Made by a program: the position numbers and the translations under genes. DNA of 64,000 bases, taken from assembly GCA_040217155.1 (NCBI GenBank), contig JAVJNS010000013.1, positions 26,242 through 90,241 of the forward strand, read 5' to 3'. Each line of letters opens with the position of its first letter. Position 1 is the stretch's first letter. Shown piece after piece: positions 9,034 through 17,781 of this stretch. Below the pieces are notes generated by a model that was not told the origin of the DNA, searched no databases, and worked only from the letters and a program-made list of their open reading frames with translations. The stretch comes from Pelagibius sp040217155 (GTDB taxonomy: Bacteria > Pseudomonadota > Alphaproteobacteria > Kiloniellales > Kiloniellaceae).

Positions 9034-10005
9034 ATGAACCCGGCCGGGCCGCCGCGCGGCGTCGTCTCCCTGACCGGCGGTTCCGGCTTTGTCGGTGGCC
9101 ATATCCTGCGCCGGCTGCTCGCCGATGGCTGGCGGGTCAAGGCCTTGACCCGGCGGCTTGGCGGTCCTCCTGAACGTGGTGCTGTGGACGCCGGGACGGT
9201 GACACCGGTCCTCGGCGACCTCGCCTCCAAGCCAGCCTTGGCCGAACTGGTCACCGGCGCCGATGCGGTCATTCACTGCGCCGGTTTGGTGGCCGCGCGC
9301 CGGGCCGGCGACTTCGAGCGCGTGAACACGCAGGGCACGGCGAACCTGCTCGACGCGCTCCGGGCAGCGGGCCGCTCGCTGCGCGTGATCCAGATCTCCT
9401 CCCTGGCGGCGCGCGAACCGCACCTCTCACCCTATGCGCGAAGCAAGCGCCAAGCCGAAGACCTCCTGAAGCAAAACGCAACAGACCTGGACTGGCAGAT
9501 TCTGCGGCCGCCGGTGGTCTATGGCCCGGGCGACCGGGCGACTCTGCCCCTGTTCCGCCAGTTCGCCCGTGGCCTCGCCCTACGGCCCAGCGGTCAAGGC
9601 CGCTTTTCGATGATCTATGTGGACGACCTGGCTGCCGCGGCGGTCTGCCTGCTATCGGATACCCCGGCGCCAGGACAGACCCTGGAGCTGGATGACGGCA
9701 CAGCGGAGGGCTATGACTGGCCGGCCGTTCTGGCCGCCGCCGAGCGTCAGTTCGGCCGGCGAATACGCGCCCTGGCGGTCCCGCAGCCGGCCCAGCGGCT
9801 GGCCGCCGCGCTCAGCCAGGCCGGCGCGGCGGTCACCGGCCGCGCGCCCCTGCTGTCCCAGGGGAAAGTGAACGAAATCAGTCATCCCGATTGGGTGTGC
9901 CACGGCAAAACGCTTGGCGATTGCATTTCCTGGCGTCCGAAGGTAGGCCTGGACGAAGGTTTCTCGAAAACCATCGCATGGTATAAGGCGGCTGGTTGGC
10001 TGTGA
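9034..10005 (+). CDS. cerR: NAD(P)-dependent epimerase-like reductase (CerR-type)
   Basis: A 323-aa extended short-chain dehydrogenase. The nucleotide-binding TGGSGFVGGH is at residues 15-24 and the active-site YxxxK is present as YARSKR. In Caulobacter a gene of this family inside the ceramide operon (cerR) is needed to reduce the ceramide long-chain-base ketone. The position here, between acyl-AMP ligase and ACP/serine palmitoyltransferase, supports the same role. A GGGGCGGGAC stretch near 9024 may serve as ribosome site for ATG 9034. The gap of 97 bp to the upstream gene is the largest inside this operon apart from the 101 bp before the ACP gene. Substrate specificity is inferred from context only. 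Confidence 0.82.
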   Translation: MNPAGPPRGVVSLTGGSGFVGGHILRRLLADGWRVKALTRRLGGPPERGAVDAGTVTPVLGDLASKPALAELVTGADAVIHCAGLVAARRAGDFERVNTQGTANLLDALRAAGRSLRVIQISSLAAREPHLSPYARSKRQAEDLLKQNATDLDWQILRPPVVYGPGDRATLPLFRQFARGLALRPSGQGRFSMIYVDDLAAAAVCLLSDTPAPGQTLELDDGTAEGYDWPAVLAAAERQFGRRIRALAVPQPAQRLAAALSQAGAAVTGRAPLLSQGKVNEISHPDWVCHGKTLGDCISWRPKVGLDEGFSKTIAWYKAAGWL

Positions 10006-10106
10006 CGCTGGCAGAAGCGGCTTTGGTGAGCCTCATTCAGACTTTGGCCCGTCTTCGACCAGGTCCGGATGACTGTGGGGAAGCCCCCCTATAGCGAGGA
10101 ATAGAA

Positions 10107-10358
10107 ATGCAGTGGACTGCCGATAAGGTCCAAGAGGAGGTGGTCAAACTCCTACAGCCCTTCAACCCGAAGGATATCGAGATCACACCGGAAACCGACC
10201 TGTCGGCGGATCTCTATATGGATTCGGTTGCCGCCATGAACCTGGTGATGGAAATCGAAGACAACTTCGAGATCGATATCCCGATCAGCCTGCTCCCAGA
10301 CGTGAACAGTCTTCAGGACCTGGTTGACGTGGTGCACGCGCAACTGAACAAGGGCTGA
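10107..10358 (+). CDS. Acyl carrier protein of the ceramide operon
   Basis: An 83-aa acidic four-helix acyl carrier protein. The 4'-phosphopantetheine attachment serine is S40 in the motif LYMDSVAAMNL, a DS variant of the common DSL. It is followed five bases later by the serine palmitoyltransferase gene, so the two are surely cotranscribed. In Caulobacter a dedicated ACP delivers the acyl group to serine palmitoyltransferase in place of acyl-CoA. I infer the same here, with the acyl-AMP ligase at 7110 as the loading enzyme. AGGAATAG upstream acts as ribosome site. Confidence 0.92.
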   Translation: MQWTADKVQEEVVKLLQPFNPKDIEITPETDLSADLYMDSVAAMNLVMEIEDNFEIDIPISLLPDVNSLQDLVDVVHAQLNKG

Positions 10359-10362
10359 CGCT

Positions 10363-11577
10363 ATGAGCCTGTTTGACAAGTACGATCAGATGGCGGCGCG
10401 TCACGACCGACTACTGGCCGCCGGCCGGGATCCCTTCAATATTTGCATGGACCGGATTGTCTCAGCCACCGAGGCGATCATCGACGGGCGCGAAGTCATC
10501 CTCGTCGGGACCAACAACTACCTGGGCTTGACCTTCGATCCGGACTGCATCGAAGCGACCGTGGAGGCCATCCAGACCGAGGGCACCGGGACCACGGGAT
10601 CGCGTATCGCCAACGGCACCTACACCAGCCACCGCGCGCTCGAGCAGGACATCGCCGCGTTCCTTGGCCGCAGCAAAGCCATGGTCTTCCCAACCGGTTA
10701 CCAGGCCAACCTTGGCGTCATCGCCGGGCTCGCCGGGCCGAAAGACACCATTCTTCTCGATTCAGACTCTCATGCCAGCATCTACGACGGCTGCCGCCTG
10801 AGCGGCGCTACCTTGATCCGCTTTCGCCACAACTCGCCGGCCGACCTCGACAAGCGCCTGGCGCGCATGAAGGACGACGGTGCCAGCAAGCTGATCATCG
10901 TCGAGGGCATCTACTCCATGCTGGGCGACCAGGCGCCGCTTGACGAGTTTGTCGATGTGAAGCGCCGCTATAACGTCGACCTGCTGGTCGACGAAGCCCA
11001 TTCGCTGGGTGTCTTCGGCGACAACGGCCGCGGCATCGCCGAGGCCTACGGTGTTGAAAAAGACGTCGATTACGTCGTCGGAACCTTCAGTAAGAGTCTC
11101 GGCGCCGTCGGCGGTTTCGGCGCCTCGGACAATCCCGAGTTCGACCAGTTGCGCTACACCAGCCGGCCTTACATGTTCACTGCCTCCTCCTCGCCGGGCA
11201 GCATCGCCACGGCCAAGGCGACCCTGGGCAAGATCCGCTCGCAGCCTGGCCTGCGCAAGCAACTCTGGGACAACGCACGCGCGCTCTATACGGGACTGAA
11301 GGATCTCGGGTTTTCGATCTGCGCCGACACCAGTCCGATCATCGCCGTGAAAATGCCGAACGAAGAAGCCGCCGTGTTCATGTGGAACGCCCTGATGGAG
11401 TCCGGCGTCTACGTGAATCTGGCCCTGCCGCCAGGCACGCCGGACGGCTCCTGTCTGCTGCGTTGCAGCCTCTCTGCCGCTCACACGCCACAGCAGGTGC
11501 GGCGGGTTTGTGAGGTCTTCGAGGAAGGCTACCGCGCCCTGAAGAAATGGCAGGCCACGCAGTCGGCGGCGGAGTAG
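10363..11577 (+). CDS. spt: Serine palmitoyltransferase (alpha-oxoamine synthase family)
   Basis: A 404-aa PLP enzyme of the alpha-oxoamine synthase family, which condenses an acyl thioester with an amino acid and releases CO2. H137 (DSDSHAS) should stack on the cofactor, D210 and H213 (VDEAHSLG) bind it, and K244 (GTFSKSLGAVGG) forms the Schiff base. Sister enzymes (AONS, KBL, ALAS) cannot be excluded by these motifs alone, but the neighbours (ACP, CerR, acyl-AMP ligase, lipid kinase) make serine palmitoyltransferase, the first step of ceramide synthesis, by far the best call. It lacks a membrane anchor, as bacterial enzymes do. The gene ends five bases before the stop of the convergent leftward operon. 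Confidence 0.9.
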   Translation: MSLFDKYDQMAARHDRLLAAGRDPFNICMDRIVSATEAIIDGREVILVGTNNYLGLTFDPDCIEATVEAIQTEGTGTTGSRIANGTYTSHRALEQDIAAFLGRSKAMVFPTGYQANLGVIAGLAGPKDTILLDSDSHASIYDGCRLSGATLIRFRHNSPADLDKRLARMKDDGASKLIIVEGIYSMLGDQAPLDEFVDVKRRYNVDLLVDEAHSLGVFGDNGRGIAEAYGVEKDVDYVVGTFSKSLGAVGGFGASDNPEFDQLRYTSRPYMFTASSSPGSIATAKATLGKIRSQPGLRKQLWDNARALYTGLKDLGFSICADTSPIIAVKMPNEEAAVFMWNALMESGVYVNLALPPGTPDGSCLLRCSLSAAHTPQQVRRVCEVFEEGYRALKKWQATQSAAE

Positions 11578-11582
11578 TCGCC

Positions 11583-12515
11583 CTAGCGGAAGGCTCCTTT
11601 GCGGTAGAGCTGCCAGAACAGCACCGTTGAAGCCAGAATGGGATGGCGGCGTTGCCAGGGCGTTGGCGTGATGCTGACGCCGGAGTGGCGCTCGATCTTC
11701 CATAAGAGATATTGCGCGCCATCCTGGAAGGTGAAAGCCGCCTTCACGAGACGCGCGACCGAGAGCAGCTTGCCCTGGTAGCGGCGCAGGGTCCACTTTG
11801 CGCCGGCGCCACGCCCGCCGGCCGCTTGCCAACGCTCCTCACCTTGCGCCGGCGCCGCGCCCAGATCCGGCAGGGTCGCTTCGGCAACCCGGGCATAGTG
11901 CGCGGCATTGACCGCGTAGATCTCATCGGCCCGTTGCGGCGGCTCCGCCCGCAATTCGGTCCGATAGGTCTGGCGGAAGACCGATATCCAAAGCTCCCGG
12001 CTGTTGAAGTTCGCATCGACCAGGGCCAGGCCCTCCATCGCAACCTTGCGCACCGACCCGGACAGGGCAGCAATGATCCGGCGTTCCACTTCTTCATCGC
12101 GGCAATAGGGCAAGCGGCAAGGCTGCGCGAAGCGTGCCCAAAGGTAGGGATGGAACCAGCCCCCGGAGGCCCCGGCCTCGAAGTCGGCCAGGGAGATGAC
12201 GGCGTACTTGGCTCGGACGATGCGCTGGTCGAAAGGCGTCTCCAGATAGAAGACATTCGGCGGCAGGCTCCAGTTGAGCAGTGCCCGCAGGCCCCTGCCG
12301 TAGGCTGTGGTGTAACTGTCCACGATGACGTAGAGATCGACGATCTTCCCTTCGTCACTGTCGTGGCGCAGGCAGGAGCCATAGAACAACACCGCCGCGA
12401 CCGCACTACCGTGGCGCGCGCGCGCCGCCGCCACGATTGCGGCGATCGGGGCCGCCACCGGCTGCGCCGTTTCGGCACGCCGCAGGGCCGTGAGCTCACT
12501 GCCGACCTCGGGCAT
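11583..12515 (-). CDS. Tam41-like nucleotidyltransferase, last gene of the lipid head-group operon
   Basis: A 310-aa protein with a nucleotidyltransferase core: FYGSCLR (G46, S47) followed by VDLYVIVD with acidic residues D60 and D66. The later stretch AKYAVISLADF, a tryptophan-rich segment and ARFAQPCRL resemble, by my reading, the mitochondrial CDP-diacylglycerol synthase Tam41. If so it would transfer CMP from CTP to a lipid phosphate, here perhaps ceramide 1-phosphate made by the kinase encoded just upstream. The start ATG 12515 overlaps the kinase stop (ATGA). Family assignment is by pattern only, and substrate is inference. The cluster position matches genes reported for anionic sphingolipid synthesis in Caulobacter, as I recall them. 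Confidence 0.6.
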   Translation of the reverse strand: MPEVGSELTALRRAETAQPVAAPIAAIVAAARARHGSAVAAVLFYGSCLRHDSDEGKIVDLYVIVDSYTTAYGRGLRALLNWSLPPNVFYLETPFDQRIVRAKYAVISLADFEAGASGGWFHPYLWARFAQPCRLPYCRDEEVERRIIAALSGSVRKVAMEGLALVDANFNSRELWISVFRQTYRTELRAEPPQRADEIYAVNAAHYARVAEATLPDLGAAPAQGEERWQAAGGRGAGAKWTLRRYQGKLLSVARLVKAAFTFQDGAQYLLWKIERHSGVSITPTPWQRRHPILASTVLFWQLYRKGAFR

Positions 12516-13483
12516 CAGAGCTTCACGAAGCGGGCTTCATCCGCCGCCGTCAGAACGATCTGCCTGCCAGGCGTCGGTTCGAAAATCTCGCCGTCCAGAG
12601 TGAAGGGACACTCCATGGTAAGCGCCACCTTGCCCGGCGCCCAACTGCGATAGTTGGCCGCCGGCAATTGCCGATCTTCACTTCCGTAGAGGATGCGGCG
12701 GGCATAGCGCAGCAAACGTTCCGGCGGGTGAGCGATGGCGGTGAAACGCATCTGCCCGTCGCCGCCCCAGAACGGCCGGCTGCCGAGAATCAGCTTGTCC
12801 AGGGTGGTTGCCAGGATAATCAGGCATTCCATGGTGCCGATGCTCTGTTCGTCGATCGTCAGCGTGATCCTATCACCGTAGAAAATGCCGCCGCTTTCCT
12901 TTCCACCCTTGCCGCGGCCCAGCAGCCAACCGCCGAGGATCCCAGCCAGAGTCGCCGCCGCGGCGAGATCCGCTTTGAACTTATAGGGGTGGACGTTGTT
13001 GCGGCAGGTATCGATGGCACGGGGGATACCGGCGCCACCGAAAAACATCCCGTACTGCGGCGGGCGGTTGAGCGCATTTTCCAAGCGCAGGATCCGCCGG
13101 GTCGTGCAGGCCTCGTCGAGGCCGCCGCGCCGCGCCGCCACGATGAGCCGCTCGAGACCGGACAGTCCGCCCCGTCTGAGGCCGACGTCCGCGGCAATCA
13201 TATTGGTCATGCCGCGCGGCACCACAACGATCATCGGCGGTGTCTCGAAGGGCCGCTGCCCGTAGAGCTCGGTGAGCACGGCCTGGACGGTGCCGTCGCC
13301 GCCGGCAATGGCGACCACGCCAACCTCCTGCCGGGCAAAGTCCCGCAGGATGTCAGGAATCTCTGTGATCTTGTCGAGAATCCTGTGATCGACATCGGCG
13401 AGCCCGTCCAGCAGGCGCGCCAGTTCCGCGAAGCCCGTCTTGTTCTTCTGGCTACCCGGATTGGTGATGACGCCGATCTTCAA
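12515..13483 (-). CDS. Lipid kinase of the diacylglycerol kinase / ceramide kinase family
   Basis: A 322-aa DAGK-catalytic-domain protein: NPGSQKNK at residues 8-15, then GGDGT (61-65) preceded by the strand VGVVAIA, and further family segments including a C-terminal LDGEIFEPTPG. These enzymes phosphorylate lipid hydroxyls with ATP. In a ceramide locus the likely product is ceramide 1-phosphate; a bacterial ceramide kinase of this family (CpgB) has been described in Caulobacter. I set the start at TTG 13483 because homology begins there (KIGVITNPG) and an AGGA ribosome site lies nine bases upstream inside the end of the previous gene; the frame is open further up but overlaps the phosphatidyltransferase. 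Confidence 0.83.
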   Translation of the reverse strand: MKIGVITNPGSQKNKTGFAELARLLDGLADVDHRILDKITEIPDILRDFARQEVGVVAIAGGDGTVQAVLTELYGQRPFETPPMIVVVPRGMTNMIAADVGLRRGGLSGLERLIVAARRGGLDEACTTRRILRLENALNRPPQYGMFFGGAGIPRAIDTCRNNVHPYKFKADLAAAATLAGILGGWLLGRGKGGKESGGIFYGDRITLTIDEQSIGTMECLIILATTLDKLILGSRPFWGGDGQMRFTAIAHPPERLLRYARRILYGSEDRQLPAANYRSWAPGKVALTMECPFTLDGEIFEPTPGRQIVLTAADEARFVKL

Positions 13484-13499
13484 GCTGCTTGTCCTGCCG

Positions 13500-14699
13500 T
13501 CATGCCGGGCCCGCCAGCCAGGAACTGAGCTTGCCGCGCCGCGCCGCCGCCAGACCCTGCAGCAGCTGCGCCCCGTGCAGCGCCAGGCAGACCGCGGTCC
13601 AGATCGCCACCAGGACAAGACCGAGATCGGGTCGTCCGAAGGCCGTGCAAAGCGTCAGCAGCAACAAATTCGGATTGCGCCGCGCCGTGACCAGACGAAA
13701 CCAGGTGTCGACCCGCCGCCAGACATGGATCTCCAGCCCGAGGCGCCAGATCGCGATCCCCTCGATCACCCGCTGCAGCACATAGCCGGCGATGATCACG
13801 GCAAGGCAGAGGGTCAGAATTTCCTCGCTGAGCGCCAGCGGCCCCTGCTGCAGCCCGATCCCCCAGGCCCAGTACCAGAAGGGGGGGTGAATCAAGTCAA
13901 TGGAGTGATCGAAGACATTGCCGAATTTGCTCGACCGTAACGTAATCCGCGCCAGCTTGCCGTCGACGGTGTCGAGGAAGGTCATGCCCCAGGCGGCCAG
14001 CAGGCCGGGCAACCAGTTGCCTTCCCAGAACCAGTAGAAGGCGCCGATGACAAGCAGCAGACTGACCGCCGTGACCTGGTTCGGGGTGATGCCCAAGCGC
14101 GCGCAGAGTTTAGTGGCGTGAAACGCCGGCCAGGGCCACAGCCACTTGGTGACGAGATCGGTGGCGCCTTTGTAGGTGCCCATGAACATGCGCCACTCGG
14201 CGCGCTTCAAGTTGTCCGGCCGGACCACCAGGGCATAGGGATCTTCGCGCTTGCGCAGGGCCTCCCAATAGGAAGCACCGAGTTCGGCGCTGGTCACGGC
14301 CGTCAGGCCGGCCGGCAGATCGCCGAGGGTTCCCGTGCGCAACACCTCGGTGGCCGCCTCCCACATGCCGGTGGGGGCATGGACCGCCACCGGCAGGCCG
14401 CCCGGGTCGCCGTTTGAAAGCAGGATTGACCCCGGCGCCCCGACCAAGGCCTTCAGCAGCGGCGCGTCGACAGCAACATCGGACCGCAACAACACCACAG
14501 CGCCGCGCCGGCTCGACAGATCAGCCGCTTCGATGACGGTCTCGACGCCAACCCGAGCGATTCCACGGCGCAGCCGATTGGCGGCCGTGTCGCACCAGAC
14601 CTGTTGGTCTCCGACATCGACGACGGCGGCGGCGACACTCCCCTCAGACGCGCGCGCGGGCTCGGCAGAAGCCGGCAATGACTCGTTCTCTCTGCGCAA
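13500..14699 (-). CDS. CDP-alcohol phosphatidyltransferase with N-terminal extra domain
   Basis: The C-terminal half (about residues 185-399) is a membrane CDP-alcohol phosphatidyltransferase with the complete signature DxxDGxxAR...GxxxDxxxD at D243 to D268 (starts DTVDGKLAR). It swaps CMP of a CDP-activated donor for an alcohol. The N-terminal 180 residues form a soluble domain, roughly like the nucleotidyltransferase half of IPCT-DIPPS proteins but without a clear GxGxR nucleotide loop, so it may be inactive or different. Between lipid kinase and LptG genes, the enzyme probably installs the sphingolipid head group. The start is TTG 14699; a second TTG seven codons on is possible. About 130 bp separate it from lptG. 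Confidence 0.85.
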   Translation of the reverse strand: MRRENESLPASAEPARASEGSVAAAVVDVGDQQVWCDTAANRLRRGIARVGVETVIEAADLSSRRGAVVLLRSDVAVDAPLLKALVGAPGSILLSNGDPGGLPVAVHAPTGMWEAATEVLRTGTLGDLPAGLTAVTSAELGASYWEALRKREDPYALVVRPDNLKRAEWRMFMGTYKGATDLVTKWLWPWPAFHATKLCARLGITPNQVTAVSLLLVIGAFYWFWEGNWLPGLLAAWGMTFLDTVDGKLARITLRSSKFGNVFDHSIDLIHPPFWYWAWGIGLQQGPLALSEEILTLCLAVIIAGYVLQRVIEGIAIWRLGLEIHVWRRVDTWFRLVTARRNPNLLLLTLCTAFGRPDLGLVLVAIWTAVCLALHGAQLLQGLAAARRGKLSSWLAGPA

Positions 14700-14828
14700 A
14701 TGAGGTCTCTCTGACGAAAGGTCTGGGTCCGTGACTAGGCCCTCCGGGCGGCGTCGAAGCGGCGGAGGCGTTGTTGCGCTCCATTAATCGGACCCGCTCC
14801 GGCTTGTCAAGAAAGCGGCCACCCACAA

Positions 14829-15911
14829 TTAAACCGGGCGGCGCTTCAACTCGTGCCAGTAGATCACGCTGGCGGCCACCGCCGTAAAGGCCAGCGGCGG
14901 CGCGGCGCTGGCGATCAGCGGCGGCAACAATCCGACCTCCCCCATGGCCAAGCTGATGCCGTTGAAAATGAAGAAGGCAAACCCGATAGCGATGCCGCCG
15001 AGATACAGCAGCTCGATACGCCCGGCGCGCTGCGACTGCTGGGCCAAAGCCGCCGAGAGCAGCAGCATGAGCAGCGGCGCCAGACAGGTGCTCAGCTTCT
15101 CGTAGAGCCAGGTCCTGTAAAGATAGGGCGCCCAGGTGCCTTGCCCGTCGCCGCTGGCAAAGCGGCGAATCTGGTCGAAGGCGAGTTGGCGCGGGTGGGC
15201 ACTGAGCAGTTGCAGACTCCGCGGGTCCAGGGCGATCTTCCAGTCGCGCCGCTTTTCAAAGCGCACCCGGCTGCCGTCACTGGACCGCACAGCGATATCG
15301 CTGAGCGCCCAGATCCCGTCGCTGTAACGCGCTGCGGCGACATCGAGGCGCGTCAGCAGGCTGCCCTGGGCGTCGCGTTCGAAGATGATGAAGTCGCTGA
15401 GGCTGGCCGCTCCGATATTGGCGGTGGGAATTCGGACAATGTCGTTGCCGACATGAATCCAGGTCACGCCATCCTTACTGCCAGTATCGCGCGCCTGCTC
15501 GAATTCGCCGACGCCCCACTCCCGCAGGCCCTCCACACCCCGCGGCACCGCCACGTCGTCGACGACGAACTGCAGGACGCCGAGCAACAGCCCCACTGGA
15601 AGGAGGCGCCAAAACAGCCCGAACTGCGAGATCCCCGCATCCCACATTGCCGTCAGTTCACCGTGCCGGATCAACCCGCCGAATGTGAGCAAACCGGCCA
15701 GCAGGCTGGCAATCTTGATAAGATCGGAGAAAATCGCCGGAGATCGCAACAGGGTGTATCGCATTAGAGCCCCGGGGCCCTCTCCCTCGCTCAACAGGCC
15801 GCTGGCATTGACCATCACGTCGAGACCAAGCAGGAAGGCCGCGAGCCCGATCAAGAGAAGCAGAAAGCGCGCCAGCAGCAGCCGCGAGAGATAGACGGCC
15901 AGGACGCTCAT
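14829..15911 (-). CDS. lptG: LptG-like lipopolysaccharide/lipid export permease
   Basis: A 360-aa protein of the LptF/LptG (YjgP/YjgQ) family: three N-terminal membrane segments, a central periplasmic beta-jellyroll region of about 150 residues, and three C-terminal segments. With LptF and the ATPase LptB it forms the inner-membrane extractor that loads lipid A onto the LptC-LptA bridge. It follows lptF by 31 bp. The usual alphaproteobacterial neighbour lptD is absent; instead the downstream genes make lipid head groups. This may be the only lptG of the genome or a second copy devoted to sphingolipids; the window cannot tell. Confidence 0.88.
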   Translation of the reverse strand: MSVLAVYLSRLLLARFLLLLIGLAAFLLGLDVMVNASGLLSEGEGPGALMRYTLLRSPAIFSDLIKIASLLAGLLTFGGLIRHGELTAMWDAGISQFGLFWRLLPVGLLLGVLQFVVDDVAVPRGVEGLREWGVGEFEQARDTGSKDGVTWIHVGNDIVRIPTANIGAASLSDFIIFERDAQGSLLTRLDVAAARYSDGIWALSDIAVRSSDGSRVRFEKRRDWKIALDPRSLQLLSAHPRQLAFDQIRRFASGDGQGTWAPYLYRTWLYEKLSTCLAPLLMLLLSAALAQQSQRAGRIELLYLGGIAIGFAFFIFNGISLAMGEVGLLPPLIASAAPPLAFTAVAASVIYWHELKRRPV

Positions 15912-15942
15912 GCGCGCCGACGCCTTGTTTCGCCAGGGCCCT

Positions 15943-17163
15943 TCACTCGGTGGGCCTCCGCCTGAGCATCCCGACGCCCGCGCCCAGTGCCTGCATCAGG
16001 CTCTCGAAAGCGCCGACCGGAGACCACTTCTGGCGGCCGCCGCGCGGGACAGTGAAGGCGCAGCGATAGAACAGCACGCAGCTGAGCAGCGCCAACACGG
16101 CAAAGGGGAGCCACTGGCCGACGAGGTGGGAAACCCGATCGCCCGACGACAAAGACTTGCCGACGCTGAGCGCCTGGTTGTAGGCGACCAGGATCAGTAA
16201 ACCGACGGCGATACCGTAGGCCTGACGCGCGCGGCGGGGACCGAGCGCGAAAGGCACCGCGAGGAAAGGCAGGAACATCACCGACAGGGTACGCACCAGG
16301 CGATCGTGAAACTCCGCCAGCATCTCATTGGTGGTGACGCCGGCCGGTGGGCTATCGCGGTGGCGCCAAAGCTCCAAGAGGGTCAATTCGCGCTCGTCTT
16401 CGCCGCGTGGCCGAAAACCGGTCTGACCTGCCAGGTCGATGGGAGTCTGGGACTGGCTGAACTTCAAGGCGCCATAATCTCCCGGCGCGCCAGCCTTCCC
16501 GGCCAGCCCCGGCGCCGGCCCGTTGAGGCGCACACCGTCCTGCAGGAACAGCATCGATTGCTCGCCCTTGGGCGCGACATAAAGACTGCCGCGCTCAGCC
16601 GTCATGGCCGTCGCCTCGCCCGCCTTATTTGCTTCGTAGATGAAGACCTTGGAGAATTCCTGGCTGCCGCGCCAGATGCGCTCAGCCATGAACGTAACCC
16701 CCTTCACTTCCATAAAGGTGCGTTCCTGCAGGTAGACGTTGGCTGCCGCCTCGGAAACGTCGTGGACCAGCGCGCGGTAGATATAGCGGGCATAGGGTTG
16801 GCCGACGGCAAAGTTCGCCGCCGATATCATCGTCAGCAGGGCGGCAAGTAGAATCACCGGGCTGATCAGCCGCGGCAGGCCGATACCGGCGGACCCCAGC
16901 GCATCGAGCTCGCGGCTCTGATGGAGTTGACTGAATGCCAGCAGCACGCCGAGAAAGAAGGCCGCCGGCAGCGCCAAGGCCATGTAATGCGGAACCAAGA
17001 AAGCCATCATCTGCAACAGCACGGTGAGACCGCCTCCGGTATCCAGCACCAGGTCGAGCAGCCGCAGCATGCGCTCGGTGAGCAGCACCAGCAGTGCAAT
17101 CGCGATCGCCGCGAGAAGCGGCCGCATCGTTTGCCGCAGAATATAGCTGTTGATTGTCGTCAT
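15943..17163 (-). CDS. lptF: LptF-like lipopolysaccharide/lipid export permease
   Basis: A 406-aa LptF-family permease: N-terminal membrane segments (about 15-35, 50-75, 95-120), the family motif around SRELDALGSAGIGLPRL in the coupling region that contacts LptB, a periplasmic jellyroll, and C-terminal membrane segments. It works as a heterodimer with LptG. Both genes are leftward, preceded by a HIT protein gene ending 31 bp upstream and followed by head-group enzymes for a lipid. No lptB, lptC, lptA or lptD gene is in the window. Confidence 0.88.
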   Translation of the reverse strand: MTTINSYILRQTMRPLLAAIAIALLVLLTERMLRLLDLVLDTGGGLTVLLQMMAFLVPHYMALALPAAFFLGVLLAFSQLHQSRELDALGSAGIGLPRLISPVILLAALLTMISAANFAVGQPYARYIYRALVHDVSEAAANVYLQERTFMEVKGVTFMAERIWRGSQEFSKVFIYEANKAGEATAMTAERGSLYVAPKGEQSMLFLQDGVRLNGPAPGLAGKAGAPGDYGALKFSQSQTPIDLAGQTGFRPRGEDERELTLLELWRHRDSPPAGVTTNEMLAEFHDRLVRTLSVMFLPFLAVPFALGPRRARQAYGIAVGLLILVAYNQALSVGKSLSSGDRVSHLVGQWLPFAVLALLSCVLFYRCAFTVPRGGRQKWSPVGAFESLMQALGAGVGMLRRRPTE

Positions 17164-17193
17164 GCCCCTGGCGCCGGCGCTTCCCTGTTGATC

Positions 17194-17613
17194 CTAAGCG
17201 GGCCAGGCCGCACTCACGGCCGCCACCAGGGCGGCCTGTGCCGCCGCGTCGGGTTGGATGCCGCCGGCCAGATCCGGCAGCGCCGGCCAGCCCTTGTCGG
17301 GGTAGGCCGTGCCCTCGAAGTCCTGCGCCGCTTCATAGCGCGGCAGCACGTGATAATGCACGTCCTTGTCGACCATCATCAGCATCAGATAGTTGATCTT
17401 CTGATAGGGCCGAAAGGCGCGGAGGCCGGTCTCGATGTCGCCCACCACCCGCTGCAACTCGGCAAAAGCCTCGGTGGAGATGTCGCTGAAGGCCGTCGCC
17501 TCGTCCCTGCAGACCAGCACCAGGGCGCCGAGAGTCGCCTGCTGCGGCCGCAGCAAAACCACCCAGCGGTCGTATTCGCGAATCAGGTTGGCCGGATAGC
17601 CGAACTTCGTCAT
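17194..17613 (-). CDS. HIT-domain protein
   Basis: A 139-aa histidine-triad-type protein: it opens FGYPANLIREYDRWVVLLRP and carries DVHYHVLPRYE, where the family normally has HxHxH. Only the first two histidines of the triad are seen (HYH), so activity as a nucleotide hydrolase or phosphorylase is doubtful. The frame is open far upstream, but homology starts at MTKFGYP, giving ATG 17613; CAGCAGG lies 12-18 bases before it. It precedes lptF with a 31-bp gap and may belong to the same transcript. Confidence 0.75.
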   Translation of the reverse strand: MTKFGYPANLIREYDRWVVLLRPQQATLGALVLVCRDEATAFSDISTEAFAELQRVVGDIETGLRAFRPYQKINYLMLMMVDKDVHYHVLPRYEAAQDFEGTAYPDKGWPALPDLAGGIQPDAAAQAALVAAVSAAWPA

Positions 17614-17781
17614 GGTGGCATTGGCCTGCTGTAGTCCCTTGGGCTGTCTTGACAATGTCACGGGACAGTCATACCTCGCTGAATGTAGTGGTGCTGCGAT
17701 CGGCGCTGCGCGGGGATGAAACACACCCTTTCCCCGTAAGTCTACACGGTCCCTTTCTGGCGTCTTCGGGGTGATGATCCA

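Noticed and set aside
10363..11577. Calling the enzyme 8-amino-7-oxononanoate synthase or glycine C-acetyltransferase
   Set aside because: Motifs are shared by all three, but no biotin or threonine genes are near while ACP, CerR and lipid kinase genes are.
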